Under the pieces are notes generated by a model. It worked only from the letters and a program-made list of their open reading frames with translations. It was not told where the DNA came from and did not search any database. From assembly GCA_013396635.1 (NCBI GenBank), contig WBMW01003233.1:806018-870017 (forward strand): 64,000 nt of DNA, in the 5' to 3' direction. Of this stretch, positions 23,713-35,800 are shown in pieces; positions within the stretch are counted from its first letter, which is position 1, and every line of letters begins with the position of its first letter. The DNA comes from Penelope pileata. Its lineage: Eukaryota > Chordata > Aves > Galliformes > Cracidae. The position numbers were made by a program, and so were the translations under genes.

Positions 23713-26700
23713 AGTACTTAAACACAAACCTGTTACTCTGGGGGAATTACCTCTTCCTGGTGGAAATCCTGCGCACCATTGGGTGCTTCTTAAGTCCACC
23801 CCAAGTTATTACAATTAACTGAACCTATATCTTATCCTGCTTCAGGGCAGAAGGATGCATAGGGACTTTCCAGGCTCCCTCAGCATTATATTTCCGTGAT
23901 TGTAAGAATAATCTGTAGCTGAAATAATCAAATTCTTCTCGTGTAGTCAAGTCTGGTGTGCATATAGGATACACCCTGCTGATTAGAGGTATTATTATTA
24001 TTCAGCCTTTCATGTGTTAATTACTAAAGCCAGCTCAACTGTGGAGCATTGATAATTCTTATAGGTGGTAAATGCCATGGCTACAGTTGCCATGGCTTCA
24101 GAAGAAGAGAAGTCTATAGGCAGTATTTGGTGGAAAAGATGCAGCTTCCCAAAATAAGGAATTACTGACACACAAATGCAAAAATAAATGGGTCATTCAG
24201 GATTAACCACCACACAGAATGTTACTCTGACATCCAGGCAGATACTGAGGTTCTATACTTCATATTCTCCCTGTTTGGTAAAAAGGTTACTGTTTTATTT
24301 CCTCTAGTGGAGTCACTGATGAGACTATGGTGAAATGCCATGGTCTGCTGGAAAGTACCGTAGTATATAAAGTCTTATGTGAACAGCTGCAGGTAAACAT
24401 GCTAAATTTCTGTTTTGCTTGTTTTTTTTTTTCAAACATTCATAAGACTGCTGTGTATACTGCAGAAGAATCTCAAGAGATACTCTCAAACATCTCTGTA
24501 GAAATCATGGAAGCTTTTTTTTTCATGCTATTGCACAGGGACTGAGCTCTTAAACTGAGCTATCAGAACAGATGTCCCATCAGAAGAGAAAAAGGCAGCA
24601 ATGATTCCAGATGACCTGCTGCACTTCTGACTTTTCAAATCACAGTCAAACAACAGTAAGATCCTCTCTGCTATTCGAAGAAATGCCAGCTGATGACACT
24701 ATCGACTTCTCCTGTTCAACTCCATGTAGACACCATGGTAGAAAAACCTAAACACACACAGAGGGTAGATAATACTGTATTTGGAATAGAAGGGAAGGAA
24801 GAAATTTGAAATACTACAGTTTCTCCACAATGTTATTTTCTCTCCATTTTGGGCAACACTTCATCCAGGGAAATCTGATCTCAGAGTGTCTTAAACAAAG
24901 ATTTACTGGCTGATAGCAGAATCTGTGGGTGTGTGAAAAGTCTGACAAAAACCTCAAGAATTTATTTATGGCTGCAAATATTACATCCATATGGGAACCT
25001 TGAACTTTTTTCAGACATCATAGAGATTGTTATTTATTTAAAAGTCTACTGGAATATAGAAAAAAATAATAATAACAGGAGAAAAGCTAATTATGATAAT
25101 AAGAACAAGACATGTATAATTCCATTAAAAAAATTAGTTACTTCTCTTCCTCTATCATGATTTTTCCCTAACGACAATTCTCTGTTCATTAGGAGATAAT
25201 TACCTTCACTGTGAAACAGACTATAAATGTTCTGTTTACATCTCCAGCAGAAGATTTTAGAGTTACTTTTCTTGTCAAAAACATTATTTCTATTGAGGTA
25301 GTCTTACCGCATTACATGAAATAGGTCACTAGACATGCAAGCGTATCTGGGTACATTTGGTAATGGTTCAATATTGTATTATTCCTAATGGACAGATATA
25401 GCAAGGATGCTTTTTCTGACGAGACTTTTCATTCCAGGCCATTTCTATCAACACACTGAAAGCTACGCCAGCAAGAACTGACTTGCTTCTTACTTCATCC
25501 TCCTCTGCCTCTTCCACTTTTCAGATTCAAGCAGCTTCTGAGCAATATGCCTTATTTCTCACACAAAATTAAAAAATGGCACTACAGAAAAACAGCACTA
25601 AGCTACCTTGCAACTGAATGGTACATGCACTAATTAAAAATCACAGCACCTATGCAAGGCAGTCAATTTCCATCTCCTTTTCAATAGATGAGAAAATGTG
25701 AAACACGAGAAGGTGAGGAAGCGCAGCAAGCCAGAGCACAAGAGCCCCTCTTGCTCACCGCTGTCATTATTCCTCTACTTCCTGCTGTCACTCTGTACCA
25801 CAGTTGTCTGCTCCCTGGTAACTAGACACACTGTGTGCAGCTGCATGGAAAACTGCCTCAGTCCCCATGCTCCTGTATCTTAGTCCACTGGTAAAAACCA
25901 CCATGACCTTAAGGAAGGCCCTTGATGTGCAGCAGGGCATGCCTAGCCTTCTTCTTTGATGATCTTCCAGTCACGAACACAGATAAAGGTAACTGTCAAT
26001 GTGGTTTGTATTTAGGCCTCTAAGCACACCAGTCAGTGCCAGAGTTGCTCATTTCCCTCCCTTGAAAGTCAGCAAAAAGAGTTATGTGCATTCAAAAGAG
26101 GATTCAACCTGCCTGAGAACAGGGTTGCTACGTGCTAGTACAAAAAAATTACATAGTCCTGCAAAAAGGCTGGCTCTTAGTAAAAAAAAAAATCACTGAT
26201 CCTATTTCTCTTCTCCATCATATCTCTCCTCCTACTTGCTGAATGTGCTGATTTCACACTGGCCTCTGAATTTGCACATAGCAATACTCATTAAGTAATA
26301 GTAATGTGTAATAATCCCTTTACTGCAGACTTTATAAATCCTTCATTACCACAAGTTCCTGGAAGCTCGATGTTGAAAAGTTAGGATATGTTTCTTACTT
26401 GAAGGATTAAAGAATTTGAAATATTAAAAAGAGATGCACAGCACACTGTGCAAAATGGCCTAGAAATGGTTGCAAAACTATTTTATTCTATCTTGTACAA
26501 TAAAACATGACAAAATGAAGTTCCCAGAAAAATTGTTTAATGGGAAAGTAATATGATCTGTAGGTTTTGTGCATTTCATGAGTCATTTTTTAATGGATCA
26601 GACCAAAGGGTCATTATTTCTGATGCAGATAAATGATTTTACAAAATCAGTGGGAGTGTTATTAAACAAGGACCTAAATAAAAGGAAGATTCAGTCACCT

Positions 26701-28230
26701 ACTCCAGTGAGGAAAAGAAAATTTAAAATAGATGTCTCTCCTTTGCAGATTTCCACAGCTGTTTTTCCAAGACAGGTAAAATTCATCCTAGCTCTGGAGA
26801 GCAGGAGATGAGGGACAGTTTTCTGGTCATTCTGTGGACTGGAAGTCCAGTAGGAAGCTGAATAAGTGCTACAAGATTTACTTGGTTCTTGATATATGGT
26901 TCAGCATGTGAACTGAATTGAAGCAAATTGAAAATCTGGCTTTAAAAAAGTGTCACAAAATGAATAACAGTGTTTGGATTGAAGATTTTCATACCGTTGG
27001 AAATTAAATTTTCTTTTTATTTCTGAATGCTGAAAAAAAAAAAAAAGGAAAAGGAGAAGGAGAAGAAAAGTGCAGCATGTGTGACAAGCTAGTCCATGGA
27101 GCCATTCACAAAACCACAAAAAGGATGTGGCAACATTTGTCTCCTCTCTCCAGAGTGTACTGATTAAGGCACTCATCTGGGTCCAACTCCCCCTTGTCGT
27201 GCAACTCAGAAGAAAGAACTGAGCTGAAGTGTCCTTCCCCTCTACTCCCAGCCTGTAGTCTATCTCCTCCTCAGTGGATATTTGTTTAGAATAATTTACT
27301 TTTGAAGTGAAACAAATCCAACAAAGGAAAATGACCATAAAGATGGACTACTTGAGAAATGTCCCCTTCAAAGAGGAAAGTAGGTATCCAAACTCTCTTT
27401 CAAAATCAGATAGAGATGAGCTCGGGGGTTTTCAATATGTTGGGCTATTGCCCTAATCACCAGTATTATGAGAGCTGGAATTCCTTCAGCAGATGCTCTT
27501 TTTGAATCCAGCTCAAAAAACTGTGTTTTGGAGAACACTGAAACTAATCTTTTTGACATTGCCAACACTTTTCTTTGCTTGCTTTTCCCCAGTCAGAGCT
27601 TTACTTTTAACTTGACCTGAATTTGCCACTGTTCTTAATTTGAATTTTGAATGCTTTCAAGTCATAAATTGATAGAAACCACTAAAACCAGAAAGTGTCT
27701 AGCTGCAGTCAGCATTGGTCTCAGAGAACCTTTGGCTTTCAGACCCTCCCAAAAACCCTGCTCATTTACTCTCCATATCAACCTCCTATTCTTCTAAGTC
27801 CACAGATTTCTGTCTACTTTCAGAGGCTGCCACTAACGGGAAACATAATTTCATCTTACAGTGTGAGTTTAAGGAAAAATAATTTAGTCTGAACCTGCTA
27901 ACCTTTTGGCAATATTCACACGAAGATCTGTGAATGCTTGCACATACATCCTTGAGTTGCTTCTGTGCAAATCTCCTTGACTCTGGGTCTGACGTCACCT
28001 CATGAAGTGAACAAAGAAGGAAAGTTGAAGTATCATCAGCCCTTTTTGCTTCTCCTGAGCCTTCTGTTAACCAGTCTGAAGTTTGGCCCATAGCATGGAC
28101 TGGCACAACTGAATTTCATATTTAATTAACACTGGTCCATAATGGCCCTCTGGACAGGGCCAGTGATCTCTGGGATCCAGCAGAATCTGATCTGCATCAC
28201 GTTCCCTTGACCTCCTCCAAACCAGGAGGG
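23713..28230. other. Non-coding AT-rich stretch
   Basis: No gene recognised. The longest frame (26901-27338, minus, 145 codons) runs through a poly-purine/poly-A tract at 27032-27066 and lacks any family resemblance. The words GGATCAGACCAAAGGGTCAT at 26598-26617 recall an old reptile repeat, but only briefly. An AAT-rich patch lies near 25061-25080. Confidence 0.5.
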
Positions 28231-28491
28231 TTACTCTGCTGCCGCAGCCCCTGTAAGCTCTATTACATCAGAAGAAATCTCCATGGAGATGAGGGAACCC
28301 TCAGAGTTACTGTCTGCTATCAGGGAAAGGGGTAGCACAACATCCAGTCCAACAGGATAGGAAAGACCTATTCCTTTCAAACAAAAACAGTAAGAGTCAT
28401 TTCTGCCTAGCTCATTCTCCCTGATTATTTTTTTTACCACTGGCTTTCCTTTGTGCTTCCTGATTTGTTTCGGTTTTTTGACCTGTGACAA
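28231..28491 (-). pseudogene. Unassigned 86-codon frame beside an LTR end, possible retroviral internal remnant
   Basis: The minus-strand frame starts at an ATG (28491) with a basic N-terminal third (VKKPKQIRKHKGKPVVKKI), then turns into a more protein-like acidic region (SLIADSNSEGSL, MEISSDVIEL). I do not recognise the family. It lies about 150 bp downstream, in the minus direction, of an LTR end of the same orientation (28644-28790), which is where leader and first-gene sequence of an endogenous retrovirus would sit. I see no primer-binding site or downstream gag, pol or env. It could equally be a host exon: a splice-acceptor-like CACAG lies just upstream of the ATG. Low confidence. Confidence 0.2.
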
Positions 28492-28643
28492 GAATATCTA
28501 TGTACATTACAATGTGGATGTCAAAGGCATGGCCTAGCTCTCTGTTTCTGCAGCTGATGATGGGTCTGTATTTGTGCTAACTGATTCCAAGTCTGCAACC
28601 CTATCTGAGCGGTACATGTAACCACCTGCGACAGTTTAATGTT

Positions 28644-28790
28644 TGTTATGGTTTGACTCAGCAGATAGCTAAGTTCCGCGCAGTTATTCACTCACCCTCC
28701 TCCCTCCCCAAATGGGACGGGGGAGAGAAGTAGAGAGATATGCAGTAAAATNAATACAGTTAAAAGACTTTGACTTCCCCTGGCTCTGGT
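28644..28790 (-). mobile_element. Avian endogenous-retrovirus LTR, 3' terminal fragment (minus)
   Basis: The plus strand starts TGTTATGGTTTGACTCAGCA and continues through CTAAGTTCCGCGCAG, TTCACTCACCCTCC and ATGGGACGGGGGAGAGA. This is the reverse complement of the terminus of a common avian LTR type, which ends near ...GGTTAAACCACGACA. The LTR therefore points left and ends CA at 28644. Similarity fades after about 28790. No primer-binding site is evident beyond the end, so a solo or truncated LTR is most likely. One undetermined base lies at about 28752. Confidence 0.6.
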
Positions 28791-29281
28791 ATCAGAGTTC
28801 TGACAAACAAATAACAACATATGAGTTCTAGGAAGAGATTTACTGTTATGGGAAGGGCTGGACATCCTGGAAACTAATGGATGTAAGAACCACCCTTCAA
28901 AGGAGATAACTTAGGAAACTATTATACTATTTTATGGAAATGTTCTACTCAAACATCAGAGACCTCCTCAAAAACGCTGCTCTGATAGGTTATTCAGATG
29001 GTTGTCAAGGAAAGAGGCTTTCAGATGTGTTGTAGTGGAGGTATCTGTATCTGAGAGACAGTCTATTCCTGGGAGGTGGTGAATGATTGCCTTCGAATCA
29101 TTTGTTTTGTTTTGTTTCTCTTTTCTTTCGCTTCTCCTTTATTTATTAAATATCTTTAAAACTTCAATCCACGACATTTCTTGCTTTTATTCTTCCTTTC
29201 CTCTTGATTCATCCTAATAGGGTTGAGGGAGTGCATGAGAAAGAGGCTGTGTAATGCTTATCTTTCTACACAAGAAGACAA
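28791..29281 (+). mobile_element. Avian endogenous-retrovirus LTR, 3' part (plus)
   Basis: From about 29143 the plus strand reads TTTATTAAATATCTTTAAAA, then CAATCCACGA, CTTTTATTCTTCCTTTCC, GAGGGAGTGCATGAG and GAGGCTGTGTAATGCTTA, the 3' end of an avian LTR of the same broad type as its inverted neighbour. The region before it (CTCAAAAACGCTGCTCTGATAGG near 28968-28990, TATTCCTGGGAGGTGGTGAATG near 29065) probably belongs to the same LTR. That extension and its left limit are inference. The LTR lacks the usual polished CA end, so the right border is approximate. Confidence 0.5.
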
Positions 29282-31512
29282 AAGCCAGAGAGGTAGATAA
29301 ATGATCACATATGCACATTGGTATCAGAAAAAAAGGGATCCTAAATGTAGTTGTAGACCATTGCTAAGAAGATCCATCAGGTTTGTGAGTGAAGCCAGTG
29401 TACAGAGAGTTGTGCAATCTGTCAAGAGGGCAGGTACACGACATAGGCCTCAGGCTGAAAGGAACCAGGCAGGAACAATGAAGATCTGCTGACTATTTTA
29501 CAAGCTGGAGCAAGCAATAATGGCAGAACTAAAACCAATTAAAACTGTTGCTCTAGACCAACCTCTCCAAAGGAGCAGTGTGCAATGAGACTGAAGAGAT
29601 ACAGAGCCTGATTGCATTTAAGACAATGTTTTTGGCATCACTTCTTGTCATGCAGGAGCGGATTCATTGATGTAGGCAGCCTCACCACATCCACATTCCC
29701 AGAGAAAGTGCCATGGAGGCAGGAGTAACAGTGGTAATCCTGGGGGCTTTCAAAATCAATAGCAATGATTTTTTAAGTGGAGCATACTGCATGTGACATT
29801 TGTCTTCTTTGTATCTGTGTAAATGTCCTCATATCTTAAACTTTGCTCTCTCTGTAGTCAGTGGGGAAAATATGCATCTACAAAGAATGAAATATCTCAT
29901 GTGTCTTGAGTGCTCATTTTATCATATGATGAATTGCCTTTTTGGAGAAACCTCTTTTTCAGCTATAGAAGGAACCAAATGGTTTAGATTTAGACAAGAA
30001 GTTGTAGATAGCTCAAGAAAACGGACACGGATGCTCACACATGGTGTCATCTTTCAGGAAAACTATCTCCAGCCGGTGGCTAGGAAATAATCCAAAAAAA
30101 ATTAATTTACATTGTAAGTGAGAACTTATATCTATAAAGAGATTTTATTTCTATTTGTGATTTTCTACTTTCTAATAACAGACAACATTCCTAGAACTAA
30201 TCTTAATCATCTGTTTGTAGTGTGAGTTGGCTTCCATAAATGTTACATGTAAATATTTTTATTTTCAAATAAATTTGGAGGGAAAAAGGAGTGAGAAAAA
30301 TACATTGAGAATTCAATGTTTTAGTTGTCACAAAATCTGATATTTCAAGTGCTAAAAACATGAAATTTAGGGATTTTTTTTACTGCTACTAATACATATG
30401 CTTACATGTCACACTTCAAGCTCTAGCTATTTAAATATTTACGGGGAATGTTAAGTGTTCCATTATTTATTTTCATACAAATTCCTGAAAGAAAGATAAT
30501 CTAGGTTGGAGTAACTGCAGTAATTCCAATGCCTACCCTTTGGACATCTGAATCTGATGTATTTACACTGTATTTCTTTTACGACTGTTAATGGACATCG
30601 TCTCCCAAAAGCAATTCATCTTACAGCAAGACAGGCATTTATAATTGGTCAAAAGAACAACATTCCTATTTGCCTCCTTTCAGTATCAATAGAACCTAAG
30701 ATAATTTTTTCAGACTGAGATGCCCAGCTTTTCAATATCCAAAATTAAGGAAGAGAGCCCTACTCTAAATACCCCAGAAAGATGCAGATCTTCCAAGGAT
30801 GCCGTTTCCCCGTCCCTGTTAACTACTGCTTGTGTGTCCTCTTGAACACACATGATACCTTCTGCCATTTTTTGTCCAAGGTGCCTCCCATCCAAGGTCA
30901 GAAAGTGAGGCTGGGGCACAGCTGCATACTGAATCCAGGCTTTTGTCTCTGAGTCCAGCAAAACTGTGCTGGACTGCACTGTGCTGCCTCTGTTCCCATG
31001 CCTCTGTTTACAACTAACAGCAAGATCAAGTCCAATTTATGTAGCTATTTGTATGCAAATTAGGATATATTTTCAGATGTATTCAGCTTCATGTAGGAGG
31101 CAGGCAGCATTTAAAAATGTGTTTTTCCCAGGATGATAGTGAGGTTTCCAGTTTCTGTTTTGCACATCCTGCATTTGTTGGCGGACCGGTTCCTGACACT
31201 GATTTATAAATATTTTAAAGCCTAACATGTCATACACTTCATCGCACCCAACAGGGAACTGTCTAAGATTCCTCTCTGTCTCCCCGCAGCCGAGCCTACT
31301 TGTTACTCTCCTCTCTCTCCCTGCTCTGCCATGGCAGATGATCTGCCTTCCTCTCCCCTGACATGACCAACTCTTGCATATGACAGAGCTTCCATCAGGC
31401 ACCTCTGTTGCCCTTATGCCAGGGCTTTTCTGACACTCTTTTCTCTGGTGTCAAGGCCTCCTTCACTCTCCTTTTTGTTTCCCAAGTACTCTGACTCCTC
31501 CAGGGAGACCGA
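29282..31512. other. Non-coding stretch
   Basis: No gene recognised. Minus-strand frames at 30710-30979 (89 codons) and 31073-31402 (109 codons) are not known to me and overlap short plus-strand frames. The sequence becomes GC-richer from about 31240 towards the CR1 copy. Confidence 0.45.
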
Positions 31513-31790
31513 CTTTTTACATGGTCTGATAGTGATAGGACAAGGGTGAATGACTTTAAACTAAAAGAGGTGAGATTTAGATTAGATATTGGGAAGAAAT
31601 TTATTTTCAGTGAAAGGGTAGTGGGGTACCGACACAGGCTGCCCAAAGAAGCTGTGGATGCCCCATGCCTGAAGACGTTCAAGGCCATGTTGGATAGGGT
31701 TCTAGGCAGCCTGATCTGTTTAGTGGCAACCCTGCCCATGGCAGGAGGCTGGAACTAGACGGGCTTTAAGGTCCCTTCCAACAATACGCA
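31513..31790 (+). mobile_element. CR1 LINE 3' end, 5'-truncated
   Basis: Starts in the last part of ORF2 (GATAGTGATAGGACAAGGGT, a signature CR1 word) and runs through the frame encoding FKLKEVRFRLDIGKKF and VDAPCLKTFKAMLDRVLGSL. It ends in the 3' UTR words CATGGCAGGAGGCTGGAACT and AAGGTCCCTTCCAAC. The usual ATTCTATG tail is missing; the sequence changes to AATACGCATTTCTGC. The open frame at 31546-31758 is this ORF2 remnant and not a host gene. Confidence 0.93.
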
Positions 31791-33063
31791 TTTCTGCTGT
31801 TTTCTACACCGCTGTCAGCAAACCTTCGCTGAAAGAAACCCATTTTGCTTGGTGTCCAAACTATAGATAATTTTCTTATGTAGAGATTTGTTAATCATTT
31901 AACAAACTTACTAGCAAGCTGGGCTTTACCCATGCATTAAATTTTAGAAGACAGAGTTATAAGCAGGAAAAAGTGGGCATTCTCATTTCCAAAATCATGT
32001 GAGAAGAATTCTGATTTTGGTCATACCAGGGTGAATCCAAAGTAACCTCACTGAAGTCTGCAAAGCTATGCTAGCATAAGATAAAAAATACCACTGTTGT
32101 TGTACAGATCCCAGATAACCCCCCCTCAGCTCTCTAAAACTCAAAAACTACCTAGCTGCAAATAAATTACTTTGTATCAGAGAAAGCTTCAGGGCAATTG
32201 AATTCAATCAGCTCCCTACACTGTTGGAGCAGACCCTGGCATGGTTTCCATACAAAATAACACTCTCCCGAAATAGTTCTCAGCTGAGTGCAGTTCAGGA
32301 GCACAAGCCAGAGATCATGCTCAGTTTGAGTGCAGACACCTGGTTTGGAAGCTAAAATGTTTAATTGCATGGACGAAGGCCATTCCATACCAGCTGGCCT
32401 CTGTGTCAGAAAACTGTCACAAACATCTGATTTACTTGTGTGTATGTCCTTAAAGGTGCATCCCTACAGTCAGCCCACTGTTTCATACTGAGGCCTGCTC
32501 TCCATTGCATATATACCAGTGCACTAAACATCCACTTTGGATTAAAAAAAGAGTTGTCTTGGTAAGCACATCTCAGTGCAGAGCAGAGGATAACCCACCC
32601 TGAGGACTAGGTCCGGTAATAAGTCCTAAGTTCTTCAGCCAAAGAACATTTTGGAGCCCTCCAATGTCAGTGCCAAAGATGGGATAAGCACTGCTCTTTG
32701 ACTGGTGAGGAAAAGAGTCAGGAACTTGTTACTCCTGACCACCTGGAAGAACATACAGGACTGGACAGGAACTGCTGTGTCTCTGAGTCTTGTGCTCTGC
32801 TACCACAGACAACCATATCACCCCTTCTCATAAAGGTTTCAAGTTCTACTCAGCACCATCCTCTATCCTTCTGCAACGTATCTCCTACAACAAGGTCAGA
32901 GGAAAAAGTGTCATGCCAGGTCTCAGCTAGTTGAAGGCGTCATCTCCCAGGAATTAGGCACTTCCTGCCTCTGGCAGGCAAAAATCTTCATCTACCAAAG
33001 GTTTAATTTTTAAAGACCTGTTAGTATAGAGTGTATTTTACTCATTGTATTTACTTTCATGTA
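31791..33063. other. Non-coding stretch
   Basis: No gene or repeat recognised. Frames at 32167-32388 (minus) and 32698-32934 (plus) are under 80 codons and without family resemblance. Confidence 0.5.
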
Positions 33064-33605
33064 TGAGGGCTGCTCCACAAATAATGCCTCCTATGTTATT
33101 ATGTTGGCCCATGACATTGGAGGCAGATGTTGGTGGCAGTAGAGGATGAACCTTCCCACCAATATTTCATACCATTTTGTTGCCGTGTGGCAGATAGCAG
33201 CAGAAGGACAGTCTGACACAATGGCATCTGATATGGAAGTGTGGATGGAGCAAAGGTGTGGAACTGAATTCCTCCATGTGGGAAAAATTCACTCATTGAC
33301 ATTTATTGATGCTTGCTGAACATTTATGGAGATCAAAGAGTGAGTGTGAGCACAGTGAGGCAGTGGGTGGTAAAACACTGTGCAGCAGGAGTCACCTCCA
33401 CTGGTGCAGTGGAGTGCAGTGGATACAAGCATGGCATGCAGGGTCTTGTTCATGGCTGGCAAAAATGCATAGTTAATGGTGGTGATTATGTAGAAAAAGA
33501 GTGTTTTGTAGCTGAGAATTTATCAAATAATGCTATTGTGCTCTTTGTAGCTGTTGTGGTTTCCATGGAAATAAATAAGATGCATTACTTTTGGAGCGAC
33601 CTACA
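33064..33605 (+). mobile_element. Mariner-type DNA transposon, internally deleted, TIRs present
   Basis: A 542-bp element with terminal inverted repeats: the left end TGAGGGCTGCTCC and the reverse-complemented right end TGTAGGTCGCTCC agree at 20 of the outermost 27 positions. Each end is flanked by TA (33062-33063 and 33606-33607), the mariner target-site duplication. The inside encodes remnants of a mariner transposase: EVWMEQRCGTEFLHVGK from about 33234, then NIYGDQRVSVSTVRQWVVK (the N-terminal helix-turn-helix region), then directly WQKCIVNGGDYVEKECF and the C-terminal tail. The catalytic DDD/DDE core between them is gone. An in-frame stop and frame shift also lie between the first two blocks. 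It resembles the chicken Galluhop family as I remember it. Non-autonomous relic. Confidence 0.88.
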
Positions 33606-33612
33606 TAATTGA
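33313..33612 (+). pseudogene. Mariner transposase remnant, central domain deleted
   Basis: A 99-codon open frame inside the mariner element. Residues about 2-20 match the second part of the transposase DNA-binding domain (YGDQRVSVSTVRQWV). Residues about 49-68 match the C-terminal block (WQKCIVNGGDYVEKECFVAEN). Roughly two thirds of a normal ~340-residue mariner transposase, including all catalytic acidic residues, is missing, so it cannot catalyse transposition. The first helix-turn-helix lies upstream in another frame, after a stop. The frame runs out through the right TIR, so the last ~10 residues are non-native. Confidence 0.8.
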
Positions 33613-35394
33613 ATTTTGTCTTTGATATCATAATGGCAGAAAATGGTCAATTTATGTGTTTTTCTTGGTACTACAAGATCTGTTTTTCCAGTAGACTGAA
33701 GGACTTATAACTTACAGGCTCATATTTAAGTATTTCCTCCAAGAAACAGTTTCTAACAGTAGTTAAGCACTCACTTAGTAAACTGCCCTAAGACAAAGCT
33801 AAGGACAAGTTAATGATGTAATAAATCAGTCATTGTGGTAAATGATCAGTTTCCACTGTACAGTATTATTGCTTTATTGACCCCTACATAAAGATTTATC
33901 ACAGCAGGTTTTTTTTCTTGTGGCTATCGGACACACAATTGTAATACAAAAGGGTGTCGTTTAGCTTATGCTTCTCTTTTTCATTATTTTTAATTTCACG
34001 TAGAATTTGCAGTGTACAAAACTGAAGAAGTGGGAATTACACTATACAAGGATAGAGAAGGTCATTTTTGCAGAGTGAAAGCAGGGCAGTAGGCACTGGC
34101 TAAGTGATGGAACCAGTGGGATGTTTCTTGTTTGTCTCAGAACTGTAATGCAAATGCAAAATTAATGAGGCTGTAGACAGAGAACCATCTACAGTTTTGG
34201 CAGCTGAAGAGATACTACCGTTACCTCCACTTCCTCTCTTTTCCAAGCTATTTCCCCCTCTCCCTATCCTCATGGATCAAGGGTTATTGTTCCCTCTGAT
34301 TGGCTGTAGATCTACCTTCATTATTATTTCCTCAACTGTTATCATCAAATTGATGTCAGGCTTCAAGAGAAGTCATGTTCCAGTTCAAGAAATAAATTGA
34401 TTTATTTTGATTAATGCTAGAAAGATTTCACATATATCTGTACTGCAAAATATGATATGATAAATTAAAGCAACAATGTCACTGAACAAATTAAGGCCGG
34501 AAAGCTAGGAGTTGTCTTTTGGGGAAAGAGGGGATGTCCTTTGTCACCTGCAGTAGAAGAAAAGAGTTAGTGTATATGAGGTGGGGCAGTAGGGGGTCTA
34601 GGATGTGCGGTGTTGGGAGTGTCTCCCAGGCTATTTGCAAGGGAAAAGAACACAATGAAAAAGAGAAGGAAGTCTGAGAACGGAGAGAAAATCTACAGCA
34701 GCATGTGGTTTTTGGTGAAGTATGCCTTCAGATTTAGTGTTTACCCTGCTCTTGTCTGGTTCATCAAGAATGAAGTCTAGACCAACGATAACTATAGTCT
34801 ATCTCAAGAACCAACTGTCCTTTGCTTTGCCTAAATGAGGGAGAATTAACAAACGAAACATTTTGTTTCACAGCTCAAATAACAGGACTGAAAACACTAA
34901 ACTCTTCATCTGACTTTACTGCACTCAGAAGATGATGCATCCAAGTTATTATTTTGTCGACACTTTATATCTAATTAACTTCCAAGAGGATGAGTTTCTG
35001 CTCTTGCTAACACAGGGAGACTGTTCAGTTGGTAAATGTGACTGGACTTGGATGCTGAGTCTGTACTACTACATTAAATATCTCCAGGTATTGTCTCCGA
35101 GCACTGGAGCTGTGTCACCTACACTGCTAATTGTTAGATGGGATCTTGATGTGGCTTTGGCCCCAGATGGCTAAAATACTCCCAGACAATTCCCAGACAT
35201 AACTTGTTATTCCCAAGCAATAACAATTTAACCTTGTCCAAACCACCTTGTTTAGAAGCTCTTTTTGTGTCAGCTGGCCACCATGCTTTAAAACAGTAAA
35301 AACAGTTTCTTTAAAGGCATGTCTAACTTATTTAGATGTGGTTATAGTCTTTAAAGCCTCCCACAAGGAGATTTAAAAAATACCATGAGGAAAA
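33608..35394. other. Non-coding stretch
   Basis: No gene or repeat recognised. Short frames only: 34197-34400 and 34932-35174, both plus. Confidence 0.5.
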
Positions 35395-35800
35395 TTCAGG
35401 ATTTCACAGATGACACCAAAGATGGGGACTTAGGGAAGTGATCAGCACACTGGGAGGTGGGGATGTCATTCAGAAGGACCTCAGCAAGTCGGAAAATTGG
35501 TCATAGAAGAGCCTCATGAAATTCAGCAGAAGGAAATGTAAAGTGGGAAGGAATAATGCCATATACCAGTGCACGCTGGGGACCCATCAGTTGAAAAGTA
35601 GTTTTTAAAGGACAAAGGAATCTTTTTGGATGGCACATTGATCATGGACCACTAATATAACCTTACAGCAAAGAAGGCCAAAAACATCCTGGGCTGCATT
35701 AGGTGGAGTTTGGTCAGCAGGTGATCCTTCCCCTCCACTCAGCCAGGGTGAGATACACCTGAAGTGCTGGGTCCAGTTTCAGGCTTCCCAGTACTGTACT
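35395..35800 (+). mobile_element. CR1 LINE internal ORF2 fragment lacking its 3' end
   Basis: Starts at the FADDTK-type RT block (TTTCACAGATGACACCAAAG near 35402-35421) and runs through words matching the family in order: GGACCTCAGCAAGTCGG, ATGAAATTCAGCAGAAGGAA, GAAGGCCAAAAACATCCTGG and GTGCTGGGTCCAGTTTCAGG. Several frame shifts break the coding frame. It stops at about 35800, well before the 3' UTR and tail. This is unusual, since CR1 copies normally lose the 5' side, and it points to a later deletion or recombination. Confidence 0.85.

Noticed and set aside
26585..26630. GGATCAGACCAAAGG word known from reptile repeats
   Set aside because: Match is about 15-20 bp and does not continue.
26901..27338. 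145-codon minus frame with a hydrophobic Leu/Phe run
   Set aside because: The hydrophobic run is a translated poly-A/GGA-rich tract and the remainder has no family resemblance.
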